From assembly GCA_024336345.1 (NCBI GenBank), contig JANFOG010000003.1, positions 3,168,501 to 3,232,500 of the forward strand: a stretch of DNA of 64,000 nt, given 5' to 3'. Made by a program: the position numbers and the translations under genes. Of this stretch, positions 10,608-22,582 are shown one piece after another. This DNA comes from Mariannaea sp. PMI_226. Taxonomy: Eukaryota > Ascomycota > Sordariomycetes > Hypocreales > Nectriaceae. The notes beneath the pieces were generated by a model. The model did no database searches and was not told the DNA's origin. It saw only the letters and a list, made by a program, of their open reading frames with translations. Each line of letters opens with the position of its first letter. The first letter of the stretch is position 1.

Positions 10608-13409
10608 CCTCTACGTAGGAAGGGAAAAAAAAAACTAAACAGAACCTGTGGGTGGCAAAGCGAGAGAGGGTTACAGTACTTGAGTCCCTCCCGCATTGCA
10701 TGCGTATATGCAGGGCATTGGCCACCCACACTCAGGGACGAAGGGGCGATACCGGCCTGGCAAGCATAAAACGAAATGAATTGTTGTATCAGGAAAACGC
10801 CATGCAGTCAACTGATCCCATTATTTTCAAAGCTAGGAACCGACTAGTTACGTTTGGCATTGGGTTCGGTATCCAGAGACTCGAGGCTATTCGGTCTTGC
10901 GGAGAAAAATTACGTTTCGGAAGGGGCAAAAAGAAAAGAGAAAAAAGAGACGGTTCGTCTACGTTAACTATTTTCGGTGTACGGGGTAATAGCTCGGACA
11001 GAGTGTGCTCGCTCATTCATGCTGACCTACCCCGACCGGTTCTCCTAGTTCATCCTATTGCCCCCAGTCTAGATTGCCAATGCTTTGCATCCAATTGGCA
11101 AGCTCCATAAACCAACGTGTGGAACATATGCCTTGCGTTTCAGTTCCCAAGTAAGAAATGCTGTATTTCTTCTATGGAGGAATTGACCATGGCATAGGTC
11201 GAGGATGAAATATGACTTCTGGCCTAGCTCAGGGTGATGCAATTCTTTACAAATTTTAGGTTTGCTCATGCCATGTGAATAGTCGTCGGTGGGACGTTGC
11301 CTCTTGTAACCCAAACTTTGCGTTCAGGAGCATTGCAATGAGCAAGATCCTTTCTCAATGTATGAGAGCAGTAAGAAGATGGTATAGAGTAGTATTCACG
11401 ATTCGTATTTTGACGGGACCTTCCTTTTCAAGTTCAAATTATTTAATTTAGACAGCTTTTAAAATTTATCGCATTTTAATTTGGGCGACGAAATGCCATT
11501 TGAAGTATTTATCATCATGACTGTCGTGTGCGTGGATGGCTACCCTATACCCAGATTAATTAAGATGGAAGCCCTGAGAATGACGAAACCTGCCAAGAGG
11601 CCAGTGTATGAAGTGAAATCCAATTGCATGACAGTAGAGGACGCAGGCAGTTACCGATGCATCAAGCCTCAAACAAATCTGCCACATTTGTTATTAGTCG
11701 GGCCCTCCCCAACGAAACACATGAAACCTTTTTCAAGACAGATTACCCTCTGCAATGGAACAGCAGTAGTTGAGACAAGTAAACGTCCCAAGCGGCGCTA
11801 CCGATCTCAGCCAGACCTTTGTAGCGGCGGATCCCAAGGGCTGGGAGTCCTAGGGTCCAGAGTCACAATCGTGGCCCGTGGGCACCCTGTCCTCTGTTGG
11901 CTTGCCAGTGAGTCCGGGGACTTTCGACCTCTCTCATGACTGTCCCGGTTTTGTGGATGATCTTTCGAGTCTTCGCGTATTAGGGTACGAACGAGCAGGA
12001 AAAGCATGTACCCAAGTGTCGTTTGACGAGATCGCAAAATCTTGAGAAATATCTGGTTGAATCACTTAATCAAAGCAACAACACGGGGTACTCGGTGCAT
12101 GGACATCATATGAACCATGGAGTGACAGACGCAGTGCTGCATGCACTGCCGTTCTGTCTTTGGCGGGCGTGGACTTCGAAAGGCACGACACGGGGGTTGC
12201 TTACAGCGGCCCACCTTTGCATCTTAGCTCGTCAGTCCCCTCAATCCTTTGTCGGGCCAGGCCTCTCCCGCCCACTCCCGCGAGTCTCAACACCATCGTC
12301 ACCACCACCAACACCACCCTCTACTAACAACCCTTCTTATCCCCCTTTTTTCGTCGTGCTTTACTCTCAGAGATCAACGTTCCTTTTCTTTCTTTTTTCC
12401 CCTATCGGCTTACTTCAGACCAGTTTAGTTTTGGTTGACTTTGTCTCTATTGCTCTTTTAATTTGTTTTTCTCCCTTCTCTTTGATTCCTTGCCCAATCC
12501 TCCAGGCTGTGCATTGTGGGCTGTGCTGCACTATCGCTCGGGCTCACCTATTCGTTTTCACGAGCTTCTGCTGTAATACGAATTCGTCTCGGTCTCCCAA
12601 TCTCGTTGACATATTTGCTATTCGATTAAAACCCCGTCATTCACGGCCTTATTTGACCAGCCGCTTTTCACTTCCAACGAACGGGTGATAGTCAAGCTCG
12701 ACTTTATTTAGCTGTCTTCTCAATACTTGCCCCCCTCCTTTGTTTACTTTTTCTGTTCATCACATCTCCGGCAACCCTCCGACTGCCCTCCCAAGCTGAA
12801 CAACACCAAAGCAAGCCACTCAGCTCACAGCATTGGCTAGCAACAGCGTCTATCACAGAAACAAAACCCCCTCGCAGCTTTAGGCCCACTACCACGGCAC
12901 TGTTGCGCATCGTTTTGTGCACTAAACTATCTTAGAACTCGGGATCTTTTCGTCCCTGCGTTTTACGAAAGTCGGCCTCACGAGGTCGTGCTTGAGACGA
13001 TACGGCCAGGCCCGAATCAGGCGGCCGCCTGCCTAAACGACTGCCCTTCTTCTTTGTCCTCTCCTTTCTCCATCCATTCTGCTGCACAAGCAACCTCTGA
13101 ATCCTGGTTTTCTTCTTTTCTGCAAAATTCTCTGCTATCGCCATCATCTCGTTCAACCATCATTGCATCACATTATCTAAAAGAAGGTTGTATTGCTGCA
13201 CGCTCATCACATCACCTGCGGATAAGACCCTCTTCCCCACTCCAGCCACCCGTGACGACTCAACTAAGCGCTACCCGCATTTGCGTCCGGACTACCAGAA
13301 CTCTCACGACGCCTCCCTTTAGTCTTTGCATCTTAATTCCTCGCTCTTTTCTCTCTTCCTTGTGTCCATCCTGCACAGGGGAGCGCTCAGCATCTCTCAT
13401 TCTGCCAAA

Positions 13410-14459
13410 ATGTTTGCCGCTCAGCAATACCAGGAGGAGACCATGTCCGATGCACAACGGAAGCGGGTTCGCGAGGAAGAGGAAGAGGTTGCCAACGCTA
13501 ACAACTGCCAGAGCTTTGGCGAACATCGAAACGTGAGCATTGCTATTCCGCTTCCTTGTCGATGCTTGATACTGACCGATTGTCTTTTTTCTTTTCTTTT
13601 TTAGAAACGAGTGCAATGCTTGCCACTTCGAACCTCTCCTCGAGTTTCCCAGCAAGGGCTACCTTCTTCAAACATGACCCCGCAGAACTCCGACCCAGAG
13701 GAGCCTCTACCTGGGCTATGGCCCTGGGCATCATCAATGCATGTTTCTGCTCAACCTTCGCATGATACTGAGATGGACTTGGTGGACTCAGCCTCTCCTC
13801 TGCCACAGCAACATACGCACGCTCACCCACCCAACATCGCCAACCCCCACTCCGACACTGCGAACGGTCGAATGCCCACGCCCATCCAACCCAGTTTCGC
13901 TGCTCAGGTTCGAGGCCAGCAGTGCGAATGGGCCGGCCCTGGTCCGGCCGTGAAGGTTTTGAATGGTGTTGTGAACCTTGGTCACCATCAAACTGGGTTT
14001 TCCGACACACAATGCGTTCCTCGTACGATGGCTTCCTCCAATGCTTGGCAGGATGTCCAGAATAACCGACGCCTACCGTCTCCCATTTCGGAGGGTGATG
14101 ATTCCATGGCCAACTCGACCTTTGTTGATTCTGGCGATTCTGGCATGACCATGGACACCCATGTTCCAGACCAGCAATTCGAATGCTTTGCACCACAGCC
14201 CTCACCACCACACGCAATGGAGCACCCTAATGCGATGATAGACATTGACTCCCAGACTCCTTCGCAGGCAGTTGATGGTGAGGAAGACCCGACAACACCA
14301 TCTCCAAGCCGGAGAAGCCACATTCGCAATTATCATACTATCAACAACTGGACCTGGCAACCGGGTATGAAAAAGAGTTTCAGCATTGGTTACCGATCCG
14401 ACTGCGAAAAATGTCGGCTCAAGGTGCCAGGTCATTTCAACCACATTATCATCTCATAG
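13410..14459 (+). CDS. conserved fungal protein with C-terminal CEKC motif, function unknown
   Basis: Two exons, 13410-13532 and 13605-14459, encode 325 residues. The intron starts GTGAGC, carries CTGAC as a branch site and ends TTAG. The N-terminus is acidic and charged (KRVREEEEEV). The middle is Pro/Ser/His-rich and probably disordered. The last 40 residues are ordered-looking: NWTWQPGMKKSFSIGYRSDC then EKCRLKVPGHFNHIII. I recall this C-terminal block (Y-R-x-D-C-E-K-C-R-x-x-V-P-G-H) in other filamentous ascomycetes, and the two cysteines plus histidine suggest metal binding. No function is assigned. The start at 13410 follows AAA; a second Met is 11 codons later. Confidence 0.72.
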
Positions 14460-15476
14460 GGAAACGAGACGAGGGTGGTGGACCCAGAGCTTAGCCCGAT
14501 GCTCTAGGATCGCGTTGCTAGACCTCTAAATTGGGCGAAGCTTAGGCGTGCGCAGAGAGATCTCTGGCGCATGGATCTTAACAATTGTCTGGGTATTTGT
14601 GAACCCGAAATCAGGACTAATCCTTCAAGATTTGAAAATTATGGGCGGTTCTCTAGCGAGCCCACGAATTTAGGACTAGGCCACTGTCTCGACAAACGGT
14701 TTCGACGGCGAGACCGTGACGATACCGAGCCAGCTGCCTTGAAGTGGGCGATATGGAGAATGCAGCAAAGTCGAGTCGACGCGGAGATTCATGGGCGTGG
14801 CAGATTCCGTAAGAGAATCCGCCGGAATATAACGGGCTGGGACTATGGGCAAGGATTCAACAGGCTACGGATTTGATTTTTTGGGGAACAGGTTACGTAT
14901 GGAGTGTGCTTTCATGCATTTTCTTTTGTCATTGGATTGGCGTTGGTAGTTTTAGGAGCAAGCGGGCATTTCTTGTTAACAACAGCGTTACTGCTAAATA
15001 TCAGATATCGACCTGGACCGATCAGGCCAGAGGTTATGGAGGAGAGGCAGTGGTAACTAGCACCACTTCGCGATGGAGGACATATACCACCTCGCACTAG
15101 ATTATACAATACCAAGCTGAGCAACATCAGCGACAATCTATAAACTACGTATCATGAAAGTCAGGGTTGATGCACTTCCGTGACCGTCTCTCGTGCTTTC
15201 CAGGCAATCTCGGTTCAGAACCATACACAATCAAGTAGAATCAGATCAGAGCATTACTCAAATCGCTAGATATTTTTTAAAAAGAATAAGGTAAAGTAGG
15301 GCTGGTTCCCCGTGGTGTTACATACAAGATGGTACCCCGACGCCGTCTAATGCACTGCCAATCTACCTACACAGTATGATACACTCATTTAATCCGGAAC
15401 ACGTACAGCTTGCTCTTCTCTTGCCACCGATTTTGTTTTTGCTCTTGTTATCATTATCAGGCTTGTCGTGCGAGAC
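14460..15476. other. convergent intergenic region
   Basis: About 1 kb between the ends of convergent genes. Only short unrelated open frames are seen; no RNA gene is recognised. Confidence 0.45.
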
Positions 15477-16442
15477 CTACCAGAATCTCCACCACGACTT
15501 GTTGGTAGGTGCTGATCCGGCGGCCGTCTCCAAGCCCATTTGGTCCAGCTCACCTCCCCTTCGCTGGTTCTCCTTTTCCTTCTCCCAGGCTCCGCGGACC
15601 TTGTTCTCAATCGAGCGGACGAGGTCACTCTCACGGACACCAGTAGCGTCGTCCTCCTCGGAAAGGCTCTCGTAACCTAAGCGGCCCTGGGATGAGCCGA
15701 TATCCTCGCCCTGTTCTCCGCGACCGAGCATGTTGGAGAAGACTCCGAGGACACCCTTGCCACTCTTGTTTGTTGAGGAATCGGAGCCGTCGGCGGCGCT
15801 ACCCTCAAAGGCGGGTTTGACGTGCTCCTCGAAGTGAGTACGGGTCGTGGGAGCAGCCAGGAGGGGAGGTAGCTTGGTACCCCTGGCTTCGGCCTCGCGA
15901 TTGGCTTCTTCAACCAGCTCGATCTGCTCCTCGGTGGCTACGCCTTTTAGGTATGCCAGACGAGCACTCGCCAGCTCATCGGCTTCAAGCTGCTTCTGGG
16001 CTTCCACCCATTCGGCGCGACGAGCGCGGTTATATCGGAGCATGTCCCATACGGAATAAATACTGACGACACCAGCAACGGCTACAATTGGTATTGTCAG
16101 AACCACTCGGGGCCAACCGGCGAAAATAGCTAGGGAATCGCCTGATGGTAACGTACCTGTGAATATCACTATGCCTCCCACGGTCCACCGGTGGGCAACA
16201 TCGAGGAACCTCCGGGAGGCATCGATAAACTTGTCTGTCTTGCTGATCTGGGCTTTCTGGGCGGCAAGATGCGCTTGGCGTAATCGGCGAACGCGCTGCT
16301 CGGGCGTCTCTCCGGGGATTCGTGATGAGATCTTGGGAGCTGATGCGGCGGACCCGCCGGCGGCCTTTGAAGTTGCGTGGGGGATGGTAGACGTGAACCG
16401 GGTTGCGTCCTTGACGCTGCGGGGCCCAATTCTGGACGCCAT
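15477..16442 (-). CDS. COX14-like mitochondrial protein (cytochrome oxidase assembly family)
   Basis: Two exons, 16442-16157 and 16081-15477, encode 296 residues. The frame is also open through the 75-base intron 16156-16082 (GTACGT...TTGTAG), which would insert 25 residues in the only membrane helix. Removing it gives GGIVIFTAVAGVVSIYSVWD, a normal helix, so the spliced form is preferred. The N-terminal SVKDATRFTSTIPHATS and the later GVATEEQIELVEEA fit what I know of fungal COX14-domain proteins (PF14880). They are inner-membrane proteins thought to help make or assemble cytochrome c oxidase. The C-terminal 120 residues are acidic and Gly/Ser-rich and end in WWRFW. Confidence 0.68.
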   Translation of the reverse strand: MASRIGPRSVKDATRFTSTIPHATSKAAGGSAASAPKISSRIPGETPEQRVRRLRQAHLAAQKAQISKTDKFIDASRRFLDVAHRWTVGGIVIFTGTLPSGDSLAIFAGWPRVVLTIPIVAVAGVVSIYSVWDMLRYNRARRAEWVEAQKQLEADELASARLAYLKGVATEEQIELVEEANREAEARGTKLPPLLAAPTTRTHFEEHVKPAFEGSAADGSDSSTNKSGKGVLGVFSNMLGRGEQGEDIGSSQGRLGYESLSEEDDATGVRESDLVRSIENKVRGAWEKEKENQRRGGELDQMGLETAAGSAPTNKSWWRFW

Positions 16443-18343
16443 GTCGAGGAACTCTGTTTATCGCAGACGGTCTATTTTTGTCTGTCGGGCGTGGCAGGTC
16501 GTCTGGACAAGATGGCGAGATGAATTGAGCGGGATAAAGTGCCCGGTAGGTTGGCGAAGCGCGGATCTGAAGGGCTCGGGAAGTGAAGGAAGTGGTGTCA
16601 TGAGATTTTTCTTTGGGCGAACGAACAGGCGCCGTTTGGAGGGGGTCCGAATTGCGGGAATTTGATTGGTGCGGTTTAGCTTCGGATGAGAGGAGCTGTG
16701 GTTCTGTTGTAATACCTCGAACTTCAACTGTCATTATCTAATTACACCCACCCAATGTAACTTGTCTTCATTGATGTATTGAAATTTATGAGGGCCTGAA
16801 CTCGGTATTTACGACCGATGGGCAGATTGAGGCCATAGAGTAACTGCATGGCATACAATGAATCTCAGATGCCAAGCTCAAATGATTTGGCTTTGCTGAT
16901 CTTGGAGTAAGGCGGCCTTGACGTTAAAATCACATTTCCTCTATCTCTTTCGTACGTGGACTCTATTCTTAGAGAGGCATTGATTCACCGCAATTCGAGC
17001 GGTACTACGGTCAGGGCCCTCATAGCTGCGGCAATGCACAACAAGGTAATTCAAATAATGATTTGCCAGCATAATCGGACCTAATGCCTGCAGCTTCACA
17101 TCACTAATTTCCATCTGCTGCGAACATGAGATTTCTCATCCAGCATACGCACAGAGTACTTTCCAAGGCTCACTGTTTCCATGAACGCATCGTTCAGTTT
17201 ACAGCTATAAAATATGTACGTAAGCCTGGGCTCAAAAACAGCCACTGAATATCTTCCTCATGCCATCGCGTAAAGCGACATCCACAATGAAAACAAAACA
17301 GTTGTAAATCAAAAATTACGGGACCCATGGCCCCGAAGGGCAATGAAGAATGGAGTGACACCGCGATGTGCAATGCAGGCCTTCCACGCTGAACTCCCCC
17401 ATCGTTGAGCGAGGGTCAAGCAGTTCCTCCCAAGGTAAGTATGAAGAAGAAAGGAAAGAAAAGTGCTAAAAAGCTGGGAGGAAGGACGGTATTTTATAGA
17501 TGGAGGAGGAGAGACATGTTGCCTTGCTGAGCTCAGGCTCCAAGGCCAAAATTGGTGAAACGAGATTGGATGGATAGTAAGACCCACAGAAATTTGTCAA
17601 CTTGGGGCATTTCCAAGTGTCTGATTCGTAGAGGCATTGCTATGACCTGTCGGCTCTCAATTGTTGTGTTCGCGGTCTAATCAGCAGTAGAATATTTGCA
17701 ACAATCAATTCGTGCTCACATCCTATTAAGCATGGTTGGAGACTTCGGTAGTATTCGTAAAATACCCTCTTTAGCATTGTGTACGAAACAAATGGGCAAT
17801 ACTAGGGTACCCGAGCAGCTTGAGAGCTTCTTCAACGCTCAGGATGATCAAAATATTGTCTTAACATCTTAATATTCAATGCATACAACTGGTTCCATAC
17901 AGAGGGAATATATCAGAGCGAGATCCACGTAGGGCGCCCTGGCGGTTGAGCACTGCAGCTAATGAGATTGAACTGATAATTTCATATCCAGGTTACATAA
18001 CATGACAGAAACAAGCATGGTAAATTGAGTCGGTACGTACCTTACCTTCACGCAGTTGCAGATTTCAACAGTTCGGAGTCGGCCACCGAAAGCCCGTTCG
18101 TATTATGTAAGGCAAAGTAAAAATCCTCCTGGCCCCAAAGAGTGTTGGCAGGCGAAGCGAAATCACGTGCCGCGCACCAATTTTTAGCTGCGAATGGTCA
18201 AAACCCCACCATGTACGTACCAAGCGTAGGGCTCGAAAACCCTTCCAGGGAATTTGACAAGCCTCAACCCTCCAAAATTTCCACGTCTCACGACCCGACC
18301 CGACCATCGACAACCGGAGCACGTTTGATCGCAGGCAGACAAA
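16443..18343. other. divergent intergenic region
   Basis: About 1.9 kb between the COX14-like gene and the eL13 gene. No coding sequence or RNA gene is supported. The last 150 bases are the ribosomal protein promoter and leader. Confidence 0.45.
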
Positions 18344-19309
18344 ATGGTATGAGGAACACGCCCAATGCGATGCATCGCAATGATATAGACGACGAGTACT
18401 AACGCTTATTCTCCCCCAGGCGATCAAGCACAACCAGAAGCTTATCAACAACCGTGAGCAACTTCCCATCGAAAAGGAAACGACCGAAATCTTCACATAA
18501 CAATCGACTGACCCCTTCTCACAGACTTCCGCAAGGATTGGCAGCGCCGGGTTCGCACCCACTTCGACCAGGTACGATAGACATTCGAATGGCTACGGCG
18601 CCATCTGCACCGTCCACAGTTGGATTCAGGATATTAACTCTTTTGGTACAGCCCGGTAAGAAGTTGAGCAGACGCAATGCTCGTCAGGCCAAGGCTGCTG
18701 CCGTCGCTCCTCGACCTGTCGACCTCCTCCGACCTGTTGTGAGATGCCCTACCATCCGCTACAACCGCCGCGTCCGCGCTGGCCGTGGTTTCACTCTGGC
18801 TGAGCTCAAGGTACGATTTGATCTCAAGATGCTCCCTCCCAATGGAAAAATTATTGGGCGACTATGATCCCCTAAAAATGATGGGAATTCTGTATGTCTA
18901 ACAACTGCTACAGGAGGCCGGTATCCCCAAGGCCTTCGCCCGCACCATCGGTATCTCTGTCGATGGCCGCCGCCAGAACCTCTCTGAGGAGTCCCTCGCC
19001 GCCAACGTCGCCCGCCTCAAGGCCTACCAGGAGCGCCTGATCCTCCTCCCCCGCCGATCTAACGCCCCCAAGAAGGGTGACACCAAGACCGACGTCTCCC
19101 AGATCGAGAAGGTTACCGCCCTCTCTTCTGCCTTCCCCATTGCCCCCACCGACATCGCCGTCAAGGAGATCAAGAAGAGCGAGATGCCCGCTGCTCTCGA
19201 GGCTGGTGCTTACCGCACTCTCCGTGTCGCTCGCAGCAACGCCCGATACCAGGGTGCCCGGGAGAAGCGTGCGCGGGATGCGGCTGAGGCTGAGGCTAAC
19301 AAGAAATAA
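18344..19309 (+). CDS. RPL13: 60S ribosomal protein L13 (eL13)
   Basis: Five exons, 18344-18346, 18420-18453, 18525-18571, 18652-18810 and 18914-19309, encode 212 residues. The first coding exon is just the ATG. The frame closes exactly across all four introns, and intron 1 has GTATGA, TACTAAC and CCCCCAG. The protein begins [20 protein letters not shown] and contains ARPVDL-like and [18 protein letters not shown] stretches, diagnostic of eL13. It is a structural protein of the large cytosolic ribosomal subunit. Four introns, three packed into the first 300 bases, is typical for ribosomal protein genes in filamentous ascomycetes. Confidence 0.95.
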
Positions 19310-19675
19310 ACTTGCAAAAAGGGAACTGGTGTTTTGAGGGTTTTGCTCTTTGCGTCTCAAGGTAGAGGCAACGTCGGTTCGAGGCTCTGATGAAATGCTT
19401 AGCAGGGGTTGGGGAGAGATATACTCTAGGTCCAGCTAAAAGAATTTATTGCATGATCACCGGCTTTGTTCTATAATCATTTGGTCAATGGAAGCATTTC
19501 CATGAGCATTGTCTTTTTTTTTCTTTCTCATTTCCTTCGCTATGTGACTGATATCGACACGAGTGGTATGGCATTAGAAAGATTTATTGATATTTCAAGG
19601 ATGTGCTGGCTAGCTGCTTTTGTGTGCCCCAGAGTTTGCGATGACTATGGCTTAGCCTACGCCCTTATCCTATTG
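19310..19675. other. convergent 3' region
   Basis: A 366-base spacer between eL13 and the SmgGDS-like gene; 3' untranslated sequence only. Confidence 0.45.
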
Positions 19676-21907
19676 CTAATGGCTGGCAGTGTTCTCTTGT
19701 TGTAATAATTCTGTTCCCTGCTTGAGCAGATTCTGTAACAAACCAAGTTGAGGTGTTGTTAGATTGTCGCTAGGCTTCTTCACAATCTCTGTACACAACA
19801 CCAGGCAATTCTCACGATCCACCTTGGCCATGTTTGCTTGCTGCTTCGGATCAACCTGCTGAGGCTGCAGACCAAGGCCGTCCGGAAGGGCAAGATTCTC
19901 AGAGTCTGTCGCCTCAATCTGCTTGGCTTGTTGTTCTTCGCTTTCTGGGTCAATTGCTTTGCCGGTGATGGCACGGGATAGGGCATCGGTTACTTCAGGG
20001 ATGACCAAGGTGCTAGCAATAACAGCGGCACCATCTTGGGAACGAGCCATTAGAGCAAAGACGAACCAAGCTTCAGAGCGAAGAATGGGCCACTTTTGCT
20101 GGGTAACAAGGAAAGCGAGTGTTTTTGAGAGCTCGTGATTTTGGTAGAAGAGTGCTCGAACACGGCTGTCCTTTTCGTCATCTGAAATATTCTCCGGCTT
20201 GGGAGAGAGAGATTCCTCCTTATCCTGGGAAGGCACCCATTCTGCGAGCACCGGGGAGACCGGCGTCGTGTGTAGCACACGGCAGAGAGCGGAAATACAG
20301 CGTGCCGCTTCGAGCTTGGTCGGCTCAGCGTCTGATCGAGAGAACAGTGATAGGATGTCGTGAACGCTTGTATGTTGAGCAGCTTCGTCTGACAGATCTG
20401 TGCTGCGTGGTACACACAGTCTATGGGCATTTGGAGGACAGTTGACGAGAAGCAACCGAGCCAGAGATACGGCTGCGAATTGGACTTGCGGAAGAGTGTC
20501 AATCGTCATAATCCGCGGCACGCTGGTAGCTTCGAGAACCTCTCCAAGTAGCGGTTTGTTCTGAGCTGGAATAGCAAGGTTCTTAAGAAATGACAAAGCT
20601 GAGTAAATTTGCTGAGAATCGGTAGCAGACGGGTTGGAGAGGAGATTGATGAGGGGGATGTGAGCTTGGTGAGTCTGAACAAGAGCCAGAGAGACTTCAT
20701 CCGAGCGAGAGAGATTTCCTAGAGCGAGGCAAGCGGCAGCTTGGAGTTGAGGCTTTGCTCCTCGTAACCAGGCCAAAAGCGATTGTGGCACTGAGCTGTC
20801 GAGCGGGTAGTGAGCAGGAAACGCATCGTTTCCAGAAAGATCAGCCAAAGTTGTCAGCAACGATGTGCACAGCTGCTGGAGTGTTGTGACCGTTTCCGGA
20901 TCATCTATCTGTTCGGGGTCAAACTGCGTTTGTGCGTTATAAAAAGCTGTGACCAATAGATCCATATGATGGTCAGTAATAAGGCTGAGCTGGAACGTTT
21001 CATTGGCAAGGTAACTTGCAGCAGTTGCTACCAATGAGATGAAATCTTCCACATCGCTCGCCGCGGGCTCGCTGGTGGCCAAGGTCAATAGCACCTGGAC
21101 AGTGAGAGGGCTAGCAATAGCGGCTTCGCCATCTTGCTGGGCAAGGAGAGAGAGGATCTTGCAAAAATAGGTGATCAGAGGAGCAAAGTTTTGAATGCTC
21201 GGGGAAGAGAGAAGGGACACAAGGTGCTTGTTCAGATGAGACTGCGAGGCCAGTTTCTGAGCAGGTTCTTGAATTTGGTCGAATTAGCACTCGAATGGCC
21301 CTTTGTCGTAGAAGCTGCAGACTTACCATAGTCAACAAGGATGTTGAACAGAACGGGAATGACATATGGAATTAGCTTCTCGTTTTGGAGATGGCGCATA
21401 ATGGACAGAATATGATTGCCCTCGACGACACGAGCGCGATTTTCTTCCGTGTCTGCACACGAGTTTCCCGTAATTCGCAAGGCATGAACCAAAACACCTT
21501 GACTGATGCCCTCGGCGGCTAGAATCTGGAGAAAGAAACCAAGAATCCCCGATTCTCCATATGGAAGTCTCCATGCCTCTATGTTACGCAGTCAGTGAAG
21601 GGTTGTCTCACGGTGAAAGGACATAAATATGGCACGGCGATAATACACGAAAGTCTGGGGGGAAGGGGGTAACACATAATTGAGGAAACAAAGATTTTGG
21701 CTTACCATCACGACTGCCATCACCGAGAGTCTTAGCTATGGATTCGAGCTGTGGTGATCCTTGCTGCTTAGCTGACTGACATGTTTCTAACACACCAGCC
21801 AAGAGTTCAGTTCTTCGTTGCCGAGCCGCCGAGTCGGAGGCATCAGCAGAAGCTGAACTCCCCTCGTTCTGGATCAGGGAAGCAATATCTTCTAGACTCG
21901 ACGCCAT
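19676..21907 (-). CDS. SmgGDS-like armadillo protein (small-GTPase GDP dissociation stimulator)
   Basis: Three exons, 21907-21706, 21578-21327 and 21267-19676, encode 681 residues; the frame closes with phase-1 joins. After a short disordered start (MASSLEDIASLIQ), exon 2 has GVLVHALRITGNSCADTEEN, typical of the first armadillo repeats of the Rap1 GTPase-GDP dissociation stimulator family. The remainder is helical repeats throughout, for example ACLALGNLSRSDEVSLALV. The family acts as chaperone or exchange stimulator for prenylated Ras/Rho GTPases with a C-terminal polybasic region. The C-terminus here is Gln-rich and probably flexible. It shares a 675-base divergent promoter with PAM16. Confidence 0.85.
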
Positions 21908-22582
21908 GTTTCTTGATTTACGAATTGGTGTTGAAAGTTGAGCTACCAAGGCAGCCTTTGAGACTGATCCCGCCAGCTATTCCTTACTGTATTAGTCAGA
22001 ATTTCCAAGTCCTACAGGACGCCAGCTACCCTGTAGGACGCAATGATTTGATCAATGATTTATATGCCGTTGATTATGACACCTCAGTTGCCTTCTAGCT
22101 GATAATCTTATCAGGACTTTAGTACAGACATGACTGAGCATATGCTAAAAAGCTAAATACCGAGATCAAGTTTTCCCCTTCGGGAAATGTGAGCCCAGCC
22201 AACAGATGCCGGTGCCAACCAAGTCCTAGCTGCCGCTGGATCCCAACTGTTGGACTACAACCAGTTAAACCCGTTTTTTTCTTCTCTTTCGGTGAGGCGT
22301 CGGTGAAGCCGCAGGCGAGGGGCACACCACCCGGCTGATTGTCGGCTAACGCTTTTATCGGCCGGTCGGAAGCGCAAAATTCCGACCTCGGATTCATCCG
22401 CCAGATTTTTGGGAGGGAAAAATCGACTTGGGGCGAAGACAGCCGTTTCGTCAAGACTTCTTCCGCCGTTGCGAACGAGGGACGCATCTACGTCGCCGTC
22501 CAAGTTTTATCTCACACCCCCGTCCGTCTGGAATTCGTTGCTACGAGACCGTCGTATACACTCCCATCTCCTTTTCATCACA
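21908..22582. other. divergent promoter, GDS1-like / PAM16
   Basis: 675 bases between two start codons on opposite strands. It holds both promoters and leaders. No RNA gene is recognised. Confidence 0.5.

Larger units (their letters stand above)
9311..13409. other. 4.1-kb gene-poor interval
   Basis: No complete gene is supported. The first 350 bases are the DAHP synthase promoter. Around 9850-10600 the minus strand shows broken coding-like fragments (listed separately). 10650-12000 has only short unrelated open frames. 12240-13400 is pyrimidine-rich with many short open frames and looks like a long promoter and leader of the gene at 13410. Confidence 0.5.

Noticed and set aside
12023..12688. 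221-codon open frame
   Set aside because: C/T-rich sequence giving a Ser/Phe/Leu-rich product; looks like promoter or leader composition and not a protein.
18065..18562. 165-codon open frame on the minus strand over the eL13 start
   Set aside because: Overlaps the eL13 promoter, first exons and introns antisense; no recognisable protein features.
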